Shown: positions 1 through 6,456 of the stretch, piece after piece
Position numbering within the stretch: position 1 is the stretch's first letter
Layout: every line of letters starts with the position of its first letter
Source of the DNA: Longimonas sp046498435
Lineage (GTDB): Bacteria > Bacteroidota > Rhodothermia > Rhodothermales > Salinibacteraceae
DNA: 7,878 nucleotides
Assembly (NCBI RefSeq): GCF_046498435.1
Contig: NZ_JAWOAR010000101.1
Location: forward strand, 1 to 7,878
Direction of reading: 5' to 3'
Program-made: the position numbers and the translations under genes
Notes under the pieces: model-generated
Databases searched by the model: none
Told to the model about the DNA's origin: nothing
Seen by the model: only the letters and a program-made list of their open reading frames with translations

Positions 1-1
1 C

Positions 2-2662
2 TATGTAGGTGCCGACAGCTTCACCTACGTGGTCGAGAATATATTTGGCATTGTTTCGGAGGAAGCACAGGTTTCGATCGATGTTACGGCTGATGCCCCG
101 CTGGCCGAGGATGACAGCTACGAGGCACAGGTCGGCGAGACGCTCACCGTGGATGCGCCGGGCCTGCTCGGCAACGACGACCTGGGCAGTCCGGAAGCGG
201 ATCTGACCACGATCACCGTAGACGGAACCGATTGGAGTCCCGGCAGCGCAATCGACTTCGCCGGGGGGACGTTGACTGTCGAATCCGATGGATCGCTCAC
301 CCTGGACAGCCCTGCTGAAGTCGGCAGCTTCTCCTTCGACTACACCATCGAGAATGCGGAAGGCACAAGCACGGGCACCGTCACCCTGGACATCAGCGGC
401 ACCGCCCCCGTTGCCAGCGATGACAGCTACGAGGCACAGGTCGGCGAGACGCTCACGGTAGACCCCCCGGGCCTGCTCGGCAACGACGACTTGGGGGATC
501 CGGACGCGTCGCTTACCGAGCTTACGGTCGATGGCACCCCCGTTGCCCCCGGTGACCCCGTGGATCTGGCCGGCGGCACGCTCACCGTAGAAGCCGATGG
601 ATCGCTCACCCTGGAGAATCCCGCTGAGGCTACCGAGGCATCGGTGACGTATCGGCTTGAGAATGCAGTGGATGCAAGCGAAGCCACCGTGGCATTTACA
701 ATTGAGGCCGCACCGCCGCCCGAACCCATCGAGGCAACGCTTCCCCCTGTAGCCGTGGACGTAACCGGCCCGCCACAGCAAGTCACGTTTACGAATACCA
801 CAGGCATCACACTTACAGATATCGAGGCAGCTCTCGAATCCACAGAACACTTTGAGGTACTGGATGTGAATCCGGCAGACGAGGTGGCCCTGGAAGAGGA
901 CATCACCGTCACGCTGGCGTTTGCGCCACAGGCCAGCGGGACTCAAGCCACACAGCTCGACCTGACGGCATCGGGCGAGCGCATAGCCACGTTCAACGTG
1001 TCGGCTAAAGCCGTTGATGTTTCAGTGGAGCCCGCTACTTCGCTGGCGGCCAACAGTGCTGGAGAAATCGATGTCCGTGTTTCCGACAATTTTGCTCCGG
1101 CGGGCGACCAACGCCTTGAGGTGCGCACAGGCGGGGCACGCACCTACCAGTCTGTGTCACTCACAGAAGCCGAGTCGGGACGCTGGACGGGAACGGTACC
1201 CGCTGACGTCGTCACGCTACAAGGCCTCGACCTTTATGTTGTCTTGTCAGATGCTGAAGGGTCCGTCACAGTGCCAGAGGCCCCTGAATCCAATGCCGCA
1301 GACACCCCTCTTCACCTGCAAGTAGGAGTGCCCACAGTCCCTGCTGAAGGTGCCTTTGCAGCCGAGCAGTATCAGATGATTTCGGTGCCGTTTGCGTTGG
1401 ACGGCTCGACCACAGCCGATGTACTTGCCGAGACGTATGGGCCGTATGATACCGATGAGTGGCGCTTCTTTGCCTGGAATCCAGACCAGGAGCGCTATGC
1501 AGAGTTTCCGGAGGCCGACGACATCCAGCGTGGCGCGTCCGCATGGCTCATCACAGACGATGGCACCCCCTTTGAAGTCTCTGAGGGACAGTCGTTTACG
1601 GCAGACGCGCCATACGAGATCACGCTTCAGCCTGGATGGAACCAGATCAGCACGCCCTTTGGGTTTGCCGTAAACTGGGCAGACGTAGAGCGGCCCGAGT
1701 CGGTCGAAGCACCGGTAGCGTATCAGGCTCCAGGTGCCGAGCGTCCGCCCGAGTATGTGTACAACCAGGAGCAGCTGGCACCATGGACGGGATACTTCGT
1801 GTTCAACGACAGCAACACGCCGGTGTCGATCACGGTACCGCCGATCGCCGCCAACACGCCCGAGAACGATGCCGCTCCGGTAGCACGCAATTCGGTGGAT
1901 CCAGATGCTGCGGCCTACTCCATGCAGATCACGGCAGATCTGGAGGCGCATGCAGCCCAGCACACCCAAACGTTTCTCGGTTTCGAAGAGCGCGGTAACG
2001 AAGTACAAACCGGCACCTTTGCCGCAGCACCGCCGGTCGGGGCGTACGTACGCACGACCATCGTGGACGATGACACGCGCTATGCTGGATACTACGTGGA
2101 TACCCCTACAGATGGCTACGCCTGGGACATAGAGGTCGAAGCGGAGACCGCAGGTGCGTTTCGCGTAGACCATCGCGTGCGCGTACGGATGCGTGAAACG
2201 GGCTCGCTTCCCGACGACTTTAGCCGCTACGTTATCGATCTCGACAACGAGCGCCCCATAGATGTAGAAAACCAGGCCTTTACCGCCGAGCTAAAAAACG
2301 GCGATACGAAGCGCCGTTACCGCATTGTCGTGGGAACCGAAGCATTTGCCGAACAGAAGAGCGAAGGCATCCCGCTGGAGTCGTTTGAGACTGCACTGCA
2401 TGCCAACTATCCGAATCCCCTGCGCAACGAAACAACGATTGAGTACGAACTGGCCGAGCCCGGCGAAGCTACCATTGAGATCTACAACGTGCTTGGGCAG
2501 CGCGTGCGTCGCCTGGTCAACCGAGAGCACGAAGCCGGGCCCCATACGATGCGCTGGGACGGGCGAAATGATGCCGGGCAGCGCGTGGCCAGCGGAACGT
2601 ACTTCTACCGCATGAACGCAGGCGATGTGTCTACCGCACGACAGATGACGGTTATCCGCTAA
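2..2662 (+). CDS. C-terminal part of giant T9SS-secreted surface protein with Ig/cadherin-like repeats
   Basis: The frame is already open at base 2, reading Y-V-G-A-D-S-F-T-Y, the end of a cadherin-like repeat, so the true start lies upstream and 886 residues are visible. Numbering from base 2, residues 35-137 and 138-240 are two tandem 103-residue Ig/cadherin-like repeats, each opening with DDSYEAQVGETLTVD and containing PGLLGNDDLG. About 243-335 resembles an ASH/choice-of-anchor-D fold. About 336-445 is another beta-rich Ig-like stretch. About 448-617 is a domain with 'PGWNQISTPFGF', seen in secreted proteins of Rhodothermota and relatives. From about 798 to the end is a T9SS type A sorting domain: 'NYPNP', 'IEIYNVLGQRV', 'WDGRNDAGQRVASGTYFYRM'. 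Known role of that tail: targeting across the outer membrane by the PorSS/T9SS, then removal. The likely function is a cell-surface or released adhesin-like protein; no catalytic motif is seen. The sorting tail is certain; the exact naming of middle domains is less so. Confidence 0.93.
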   Translation, partial: YVGADSFTYVVENIFGIVSEEAQVSIDVTADAPLAEDDSYEAQVGETLTVDAPGLLGNDDLGSPEADLTTITVDGTDWSPGSAIDFAGGTLTVESDGSLTLDSPAEVGSFSFDYTIENAEGTSTGTVTLDISGTAPVASDDSYEAQVGETLTVDPPGLLGNDDLGDPDASLTELTVDGTPVAPGDPVDLAGGTLTVEADGSLTLENPAEATEASVTYRLENAVDASEATVAFTIEAAPPPEPIEATLPPVAVDVTGPPQQVTFTNTTGITLTDIEAALESTEHFEVLDVNPADEVALEEDITVTLAFAPQASGTQATQLDLTASGERIATFNVSAKAVDVSVEPATSLAANSAGEIDVRVSDNFAPAGDQRLEVRTGGARTYQSVSLTEAESGRWTGTVPADVVTLQGLDLYVVLSDAEGSVTVPEAPESNAADTPLHLQVGVPTVPAEGAFAAEQYQMISVPFALDGSTTADVLAETYGPYDTDEWRFFAWNPDQERYAEFPEADDIQRGASAWLITDDGTPFEVSEGQSFTADAPYEITLQPGWNQISTPFGFAVNWADVERPESVEAPVAYQAPGAERPPEYVYNQEQLAPWTGYFVFNDSNTPVSITVPPIAANTPENDAAPVARNSVDPDAAAYSMQITADLEAHAAQHTQTFLGFEERGNEVQTGTFAAAPPVGAYVRTTIVDDDTRYAGYYVDTPTDGYAWDIEVEAETAGAFRVDHRVRVRMRETGSLPDDFSRYVIDLDNERPIDVENQAFTAELKNGDTKRRYRIVVGTEAFAEQKSEGIPLESFETALHANYPNPLRNETTIEYELAEPGEATIEIYNVLGQRVRRLVNREHEAGPHTMRWDGRNDAGQRVASGTYFYRMNAGDVSTARQMTVIR
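111..728 (+). repeat. Tandem 309-bp coding repeat (two units)
   Basis: Two in-register units of exactly 309 bp (103 codons) lie inside the surface protein gene. Bases 111-150 and 420-459 match at all but one position, and the match continues through the 'GGGCCTGCTCGGCAACGACGAC' region and again at 285-310 versus 594-619. The middle of each unit has diverged, so conserved blocks alternate with variable ones. The tail of a third, earlier unit is seen at bases 2-103. The array probably extends upstream and can expand or shrink by recombination. Confidence 0.85.
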
Positions 2663-2846
2663 CATCCTGAATCCAAAGGGCTTCTCTGTATCATAGACAG
2701 CTGGCACACGACCCACACCCTCATGTCGATACAAGGATCGCTCCCCGCGTCCCACGGTGCTGATCGCAGCTCCGAAGGACCAATCAAAACAACTACTTAA
2801 TCCATCATCACTACACATTGACCGGCTACCTACGGGAGTGGTTATT
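2663..2846. other. Intergenic gap, no clear terminator or promoter
   Basis: This 184-bp gap separates the surface protein from the beta-barrel gene. No GC-rich hairpin with a T-run follows the first stop codon. No convincing Bacteroidota promoter (TTG, then TAnnTTTG) is visible. Read-through from the upstream gene cannot be excluded. Confidence 0.5.
2834..2838 (+). promoter_or_regulatory. Shine-Dalgarno site that decides the beta-barrel start
   Basis: GGGAG ends 8 nt before the ATG at 2847. It is one of the few credible ribosome binding sites in the window and favours this start over 2757. Confidence 0.6.
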
Positions 2847-4022
2847 ATGACGTACCCCTTATCGCTTACCAACACAACCACGCAGCGCGTAAGGACAACA
2901 GCCTTGCGTGCAGCTGCGGTATGGGTGTCAATGCTCGTTCTGGCAATGATGGCCACGGTCGTCCCATCGTATGCCCAAACCCCTGATATAGAACGCAGCG
3001 ATGCGCGTCCGGTGCATGTGGTCATTGCACCCGTGTACGAACAGGTGGATGACGGCAGCACGTCGCTCCGATCATGGAGCACACGCACCCAGCTTACCGT
3101 GCCCATTCGCGAACGCACCATGGTGCAAGGCAGCATCCAGTACGGGCATACAACTGGAGACTCCTTCACATCTGTGCACGGACCCACCGATCTGAAGCTG
3201 CGCGTACAACACACAGTCCCCGTACGGCAGGGCCGCATTGTGGCTGGGCTGGATGCCAACTTGCCCACCGGCACCGACGAACTAACCGCAGACGAACTGC
3301 GCACCACCATCCAAACAAGCCAGCAGCCGTATGGCTTTCGGGTCCCCACTTTTGGGCAGGGATGGTCGGTAGCTCCCACTGTAACATGGGCTGTACCCGT
3401 ATCCGAACAGGCAGCTATAGGTGTAGGACTTAGCGGACGCTACGAAGGGGGGTACCGTCCGCTTGCAAATAGTGCTACAGACTACGTACCAGGCAACGAG
3501 GTTGAAGTGCAACTGGGATTGGACTATCGCTTAAGCGAAGCCTCCACCGTTGCGCTTGATGGCACGGGCGCCTACATCACACCCGACACCGAAAACGGTG
3601 ACACCCGGTTTGATGTGCGATACACCGCGTCGGTTCGTGCTCAGTATCTGTGGCAGCACGACGAGCAGGTTGTGCGCGCACAGGTCCGTTATGAGAACTG
3701 GCCCGAAAGCCGCTTTCGGCCTATCTTGCTTAGCGATGACGGGGTCGATACCGGATCGGAGCAGACGCAACGTGTGCTTCCTTCGATATGGAGCGGAGCG
3801 GTCGGCTATACACGCACGCTTACCGATCGTGTACAGCTTGGGCTACGCACCGACATTCAGCACTTCACATCTACCAATCGCTTCGATGCTGCAACGCTGG
3901 GCCGTCTGCTGGTGGCCCCGCGTGTGCAGTGGGACCCGGTAACAATGGGCGTGCACGGGGCCTACACACTGGGTAGCTTTACGGGATTCGAAACGGGACT
4001 GCGCACAACATTTCAATTCTAA
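2847..4022 (+). CDS. Outer-membrane beta-barrel protein (transporter/porin-like)
   Basis: A 391-residue protein starting at ATG 2847, chosen because GGGAG at 2834-2838 sits 8 nt upstream and because the product then begins with a clean signal peptide: basic n-region (QRVRTTALR), hydrophobic core (VSMLVLAMMATVV) and AxA-like site PSYA|QT near residue 44. An in-frame upstream start at 2757 would add 30 non-signal residues. The mature part is a series of alternating amphipathic strands (for example 'TQLTVPIRERTMVQGSIQYG', 'LKLRVQHTVPV', 'AIGVGLSGRYEGG') separated by acidic turns, and it ends in aromatic F at the C-terminus (TTFQF), typical of barrels inserted by BamA. The segment 'GLDANLPTGTDEL' recalls the phenol-degradation MetA-type/transporter barrel group; that family assignment is a guess. 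It sits between a secreted protein and a lipoprotein, so an envelope role is likely; the substrate is unknown. Confidence 0.88.
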   Translation: MTYPLSLTNTTTQRVRTTALRAAAVWVSMLVLAMMATVVPSYAQTPDIERSDARPVHVVIAPVYEQVDDGSTSLRSWSTRTQLTVPIRERTMVQGSIQYGHTTGDSFTSVHGPTDLKLRVQHTVPVRQGRIVAGLDANLPTGTDELTADELRTTIQTSQQPYGFRVPTFGQGWSVAPTVTWAVPVSEQAAIGVGLSGRYEGGYRPLANSATDYVPGNEVEVQLGLDYRLSEASTVALDGTGAYITPDTENGDTRFDVRYTASVRAQYLWQHDEQVVRAQVRYENWPESRFRPILLSDDGVDTGSEQTQRVLPSIWSGAVGYTRTLTDRVQLGLRTDIQHFTSTNRFDAATLGRLLVAPRVQWDPVTMGVHGAYTLGSFTGFETGLRTTFQF

Positions 4023-4215
4023 ATATCTAACAAACAAATTTTTATCGAGAAAAATCGGACAGATTGAGTCGAAGGTACCAAACACCCGTCTCATCTCTTA
4101 CCAATAAATAAATGCCTGCCGGATGTCCGGGTGGGCGGGCTGGGTGCGCTTATCTAGGTACCCATGTGCACTGCGCACATTGCGTATCCCATGTATCTTA
4201 GAACCCAGCCTACCC
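4023..4215. other. Intergenic gap with structured leader before the lipoprotein gene
   Basis: The 193-bp gap begins AT-rich; a weak ATTTTT/AAAAAT pairing at 4038-4055 is too poor to call a terminator. It becomes GC-rich from 4111. Hairpins there are CCGG(ATGT)CCGG at 4119-4130 and ATGTGC(ACTGC)GCACAT at 4164-4180. The latter is nested in a long-range pairing of GGCTGGGT (4138-4145) with ACCCAGCC (4203-4210), which ends 5 nt before the ATG at 4216. No Shine-Dalgarno sequence is seen there. A folded leader hiding the start is possible. Confidence 0.4.
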
Positions 4216-5382
4216 ATGAGACACCTACTTCTGTATCTACCCATTTTCGTACTCCTTATTGGCGCTACTGTCGTGATGTCGGGCTGCGACTCGACCGACG
4301 CGATGGACGAGGACGTTGTTCTTGAAGGTCAACTTCTAAATGCCACGGATCGTCCGGTGCGCAACGCTACCGTGTCGCTTTCCGATGGCAACCAGACGGC
4401 CACAACGGACGACGAGGGCGCATTTACGCTGACCGTAGAGCCCGGTACGTACACCCTAACCTTTGACGCATCGGGATACAACTCGGAGACAACTACAGCT
4501 GATGTGGGCGAACAAGACGTGACGCTCGATCCGGTCGTGCTGAGTGGCAATGCCGCTATTACAGGCCAGATCGTAGATTCCCAAACTGGTGAAGGGGCGT
4601 CCGATGCCACCGTTATTTTTGTGCGTACGGGCGATGCGTCTTCCAATTCTACCGCCCAGGCCCGCGCCCAGGTGGATGACGACGAGATCGCGGACCTGGT
4701 AGCTGAAACCGAGGACGACGGCACCTACGCAATCAACGACGCGCCGACCGGGGCGTTTGAGCTTATCATTCGACGTGAAGGCTACGCCGAAGATCGTGTT
4801 GATAACGTGGTTATTGGCGAGGGCGACAACAGTATCGATCCGCGTCCGATTTCCGAGGAACTTGAGGAAGGCGAACTGCGCATTGTCTTGTCGTGGGGCG
4901 AAACCCCAAGCGATCTGGATTCGCACCTCACCGGGCCGCTGTCCGACGGCAGTCGCTTCCATGTGTTCTTCGCAAACCGAACACCAAGTGGTGCTGAAGC
5001 CAACCTTGACCGCGACGACGTGAGCAGCTTCGGTCCCGAAACAATCACGGTCACGGCGCTACGCGACGGCCTGTATCGCTATTCAGTACACAACTTTAGC
5101 AATCAGTCGGAAGACGGAGCCGTAGGCATCGACGAATCGCCAGCCGAAGTGCGATTCTATAACGAAGACGGCTTGGTTGATGTCTACAGTCCGCCCGAAG
5201 CTGAAGAGGGCGACGGCAATACCTGGCGCGTGCTTGAGTTTACTGTTGATGCAGGCACGGTCACCCTCGACGATGCAGGCGGATCCACATTCGGCTACTA
5301 CCAGGCCAGCAATTCCGGCGATACGGATACGTTTGCACGTACGGATTCTGGCAAGCCCGCAATGTCAGCGACCGATTTTTAG
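4216..5382 (+). CDS. Lipoprotein with two carboxypeptidase-regulatory-like domains and a DUF2135/YfaP-like domain
   Basis: A 388-residue protein. ATG 4216 is chosen because it yields a compact type II signal: MRH, hydrophobic core, then VMSG|C with lipidated Cys24. An earlier in-frame start at 4123 would bury the signal. After a Asp/Glu-rich linker, residues about 34-111 form a carboxypeptidase-regulatory-like (CNA-B-like) fold ('GQLLNATDRPVRNATVSLSD', 'DEGAFTLTVEPGTYTLTFDASGY'). A second, with an inserted acidic loop, spans about 112-212 ('DDGTYAINDAPTGAFELIIRREGY'). Residues about 217-360 match the style of DUF2135/YfaP ('VLSWGETPSDLDSHLTGP'), a domain of unknown role. The regulatory-like folds are usually structural, so an envelope-anchored binding or scaffold role is inferred. 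No catalytic residues are seen. It follows the beta-barrel gene by 193 bp and ends at a strong terminator, so it is the last gene of any transcript. Confidence 0.9.
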   Translation: MRHLLLYLPIFVLLIGATVVMSGCDSTDAMDEDVVLEGQLLNATDRPVRNATVSLSDGNQTATTDDEGAFTLTVEPGTYTLTFDASGYNSETTTADVGEQDVTLDPVVLSGNAAITGQIVDSQTGEGASDATVIFVRTGDASSNSTAQARAQVDDDEIADLVAETEDDGTYAINDAPTGAFELIIRREGYAEDRVDNVVIGEGDNSIDPRPISEELEEGELRIVLSWGETPSDLDSHLTGPLSDGSRFHVFFANRTPSGAEANLDRDDVSSFGPETITVTALRDGLYRYSVHNFSNQSEDGAVGIDESPAEVRFYNEDGLVDVYSPPEAEEGDGNTWRVLEFTVDAGTVTLDDAGGSTFGYYQASNSGDTDTFARTDSGKPAMSATDF

Positions 5383-5420
5383 CAGTCTCTGCGTCTGCTA
5401 TCAACGGTTTGACCGTTTCT

Positions 5421-5460
5421 GCGCCGCCTCCGCTCTGTCGGGGGCGGCGCATTTGTTGTG
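5421..5460 (+). terminator. Rho-independent terminator of the lipoprotein gene
   Basis: A 12-bp GC-rich stem (5421-5432 with 5439-5450, one G-T pair) with a 6-nt loop CTCTGT is followed by ATTTGTTGT. It lies 38 nt after the stop. A smaller hairpin AACGGT(TTG)ACCGTT at 5403-5417, followed by TTCT, sits just upstream and could act with it. Confidence 0.88.
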
Positions 5461-5680
5461 CGGAACGAGGAAGAGGCGCAGGTCAAGGCCAAATGATCCT
5501 GCCAAGGTGATCCGACATGGGCCGTGCTGATGCCACGCACGTGAGCATCTCGGTTCTGGGGAATAGAGCTGTGATGAAGCTTCCAACGAAGTATAAGCCA
5601 GAACGCAACATTGCTGCGAGAAACGCCAGCTCGGGGTCTCCCCAGAAACCTGGAGCGCGGTGGGTCATGTCACAATTCCT
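5461..5680. other. Unassigned spacer with no supported gene
   Basis: Short open frames exist on both strands (for example + from 5517 and - from 5704), but neither has a recognisable domain, a signal or a Shine-Dalgarno site. The only local structure is a small hairpin CCAG(AAAC)CTGG at 5642-5653. The stretch may be decayed coding sequence; I cannot tell of what. Confidence 0.4.
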
Positions 5681-5804
5681 ATGGCCTATAGATCCCCCAA
5701 GCATGACACTGACGTTGAGGACCGCGCCGGGTACCTCGAACTGCTACGCACCAACGCCGACTACCGGCGGCTGTGGCTGGGCAGTAGCCTGTCGCTCCTG
5801 GGCG
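5681..5804 (+). pseudogene. Truncated N-terminus of an MFS transporter
   Basis: From ATG 5681 the product runs into 'YLELLRTNADYRRLWLG' then 'SLSLLGG'. This is the N-terminal signature of MFS exporters of the MFS_3/macrolide-enterobactin type, where family members continue into 'GDWF' and the first transmembrane helix. Here similarity stops at 5804. The frame then continues without a transmembrane pattern to a stop near 5977, so about 41 of roughly 400 expected residues remain. The breakpoint coincides with the left arm of an inverted repeat. Recognition rests on the motif from memory. Confidence 0.6.
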
Positions 5805-5853
5805 GAGAAAGAGTCACACCGGCGTACGTGTTTAGCAACGTGTCGCCCAGGAG
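5795..5853. repeat. Inverted repeat at the MFS breakpoint
   Basis: CTCCTGGGCG at 5795-5804 recurs exactly inverted as CGCCCAGGAG at 5844-5853, 39 nt apart. The left arm is MFS coding sequence; the right arm lies in non-MFS sequence just after the point where homology ends. Confidence 0.6.
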
Positions 5854-5885
5854 ACGTGCAGTGCCAATAGGATTTCGCCTCACAG

Positions 5886-5937
5886 ATAGCCGGGGATGCA
5901 AGCGATCCCGGGCTATGAGTTCCCTTAGCCCGGGATC
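5886..5937. repeat. Three-armed mutually exclusive hairpin element
   Basis: Three related arms occur in a row. GATCCCGGGCTA at 5904-5915 pairs perfectly with TAGCCCGGGATC at 5926-5937 (10-nt loop). The same central arm (5905-5916) can instead pair with ATAGCCGGGGAT at 5886-5897, with one mismatch. No T-run follows, so it is not a plain terminator. It may be an intergenic palindromic repeat or a switch-like leader. Confidence 0.6.
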
Positions 5938-5980
5938 AGAAGCGAAGCGGGTATCTTGTGACCCTGAAACGCGCTAAAAA

Positions 5981-6013
5981 GATACCACCGGCGGTGGGAT
6001 CCTTCTCGTTTTT
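5981..6013 (+). terminator. Possible rho-independent terminator
   Basis: GAT-A-CCACC (5981-5989) can pair with GGTGG-G-ATC (5993-6001) around a GGC loop with one mismatch, followed 7 nt later by TTTTT (6009-6013). A competing 8-bp pairing joins GGTATCTT (5950-5957) to AAGATACC (5979-5986). No active gene is visible upstream for it to serve, other than the MFS remnant. Confidence 0.35.
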
Positions 6014-6109
6014 CCACTAATACCAAATCCACATGCTTAGTCATGGTGTAGAGGTTATGGTGTAAAGCCGTGGCGCCACGAGTGAGGGCGAGTTGTAGAC
6101 GGCAGGAAT

Positions 6110-6135
6110 GGATCCCAGATCAAGTCTGGGGTGAC
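6110..6135 (-). repeat. Dispersed palindromic repeat, copy 1 (GTCACCCCAGACTTGATCTG type)
   Basis: On the minus strand this reads GTCACCCCAGACTTGATCTG followed by GGATCC, a form of the widespread 'CACCCCxGACTTGATCxGGGG' intergenic palindrome of many bacteria. The core stem CCCAGA/TCTGGG (6114-6119 with 6125-6130, loop TCAAG) extends by T-G and A-T pairs. Its translation gives the familiar spurious 'VTPDLIWDP'. Confidence 0.65.
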
Positions 6136-6214
6136 AAACGATAGGGGATGCTGAATGCTAAAAACATCCATACGTCCACCCCCAAATCCGGTGCGACGCA
6201 AGAACAAGATCCCA

Positions 6215-6241
6215 CAATGCCCCAACCGAGTTTGGGGAGAC
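6215..6241 (-). repeat. Dispersed palindromic repeat, copy 2 (diverged)
   Basis: On the minus strand GTCTCCCCAAACTCGGTTGG and following GGCATTG aligns with copy 1 and is in the same orientation. Its stem is CCCCAA (6220-6225) with TTGGGG (6232-6237). Several stem changes keep the pairing, which points to an old copy maintained as structure. Confidence 0.5.
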
Positions 6242-6285
6242 GGAAAAATTAGGATGCAGCAACAACTTAACCGGATTTGGTATAA

Positions 6286-6456
6286 CAACGCAGATCTATT
6301 GCAAAACTTGAGGCCCACCGGTGCCTCGTTAGGCCCAATCTGCATTGCATATGGAACGTGATATCTTTGCAAGAAGCATCGATGGCTCACACCTCTTGTT
6401 TATAAAAATTTAATTTGACTTTCATGCCCCCCCCCTTTCACCTTCCAGATGTTTCG
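6286..6456. other. AT-rich upstream region with C9 tract; possible promoter of the small Cys-rich gene
   Basis: TATAAAAATTTAATTTG lies at 6401-6417. TTAATTTG at 6410-6417 is one base from the Bacteroidota -7 element TAnnTTTG, but no well-spaced -33 TTG is seen. A run of nine C follows at 6427-6435. Translation in the frame of the small gene is open from TTG 6415 and ATG 6424, so the C9 tract may be leader or early coding sequence. Confidence 0.3.

Larger units (their letters stand above)
6021..6282. mobile_element. Candidate MITE-like element with terminal inverted repeats
   Basis: TACCAAATCC (6021-6030) is mirrored by GGATTTGGTA (6273-6282), bounding 262 bp with no transposase. TAA directly flanks both ends (6018-6020 and 6283-6285), as a target duplication would. 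The right end also pairs over 11 bp with an internal copy CCAAATCCGGT (6182-6192), suggesting nested or rearranged ends. It carries two copies of a dispersed palindromic repeat. Short TIRs and a 3-bp duplication can arise by chance, so copy number elsewhere is needed. Confidence 0.45.

Noticed and set aside
111..728. CRISPR-like array
   Set aside because: The repeats are 309-bp coding units in frame, without short uniform spacers.
1247..2173. Long open frame on the minus strand (308 codons) opposite the surface protein
   Set aside because: It lies antisense to a clearly recognisable domain region, has no domain, signal or ribosome site, and is rich in Arg and Cys as antisense shadows of GC-rich genes often are.
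2818..2848. TTGACC and TATTAT as a promoter for the barrel gene
   Set aside because: The spacer would be 19 bp and the -10 would overlap the ATG at 2847, so transcription would start inside the gene.
2291..3379. Minus-strand open frame (362 codons) spanning the sorting domain and the barrel gene start
   Set aside because: It covers two well-supported plus-strand genes and the intergenic gap and shows no recognisable motif.
4038..4055. ATTTTT(ATCGAG)AAAAAT as a terminator after the barrel gene
   Set aside because: The six A-T pairs are too weak and there is no following T-run.
5483..5704. Minus-strand frame of 73 codons, Leu/Ala-rich
   Set aside because: A short hydrophobic patch but no recognisable family or start site; not enough to call a gene.
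6055..6390. Minus-strand frame of 111 codons containing 'VTPDLIWDP'
   Set aside because: This is the known spurious translation of the dispersed palindromic repeat, and the frame spans two repeat copies and a candidate MITE end.
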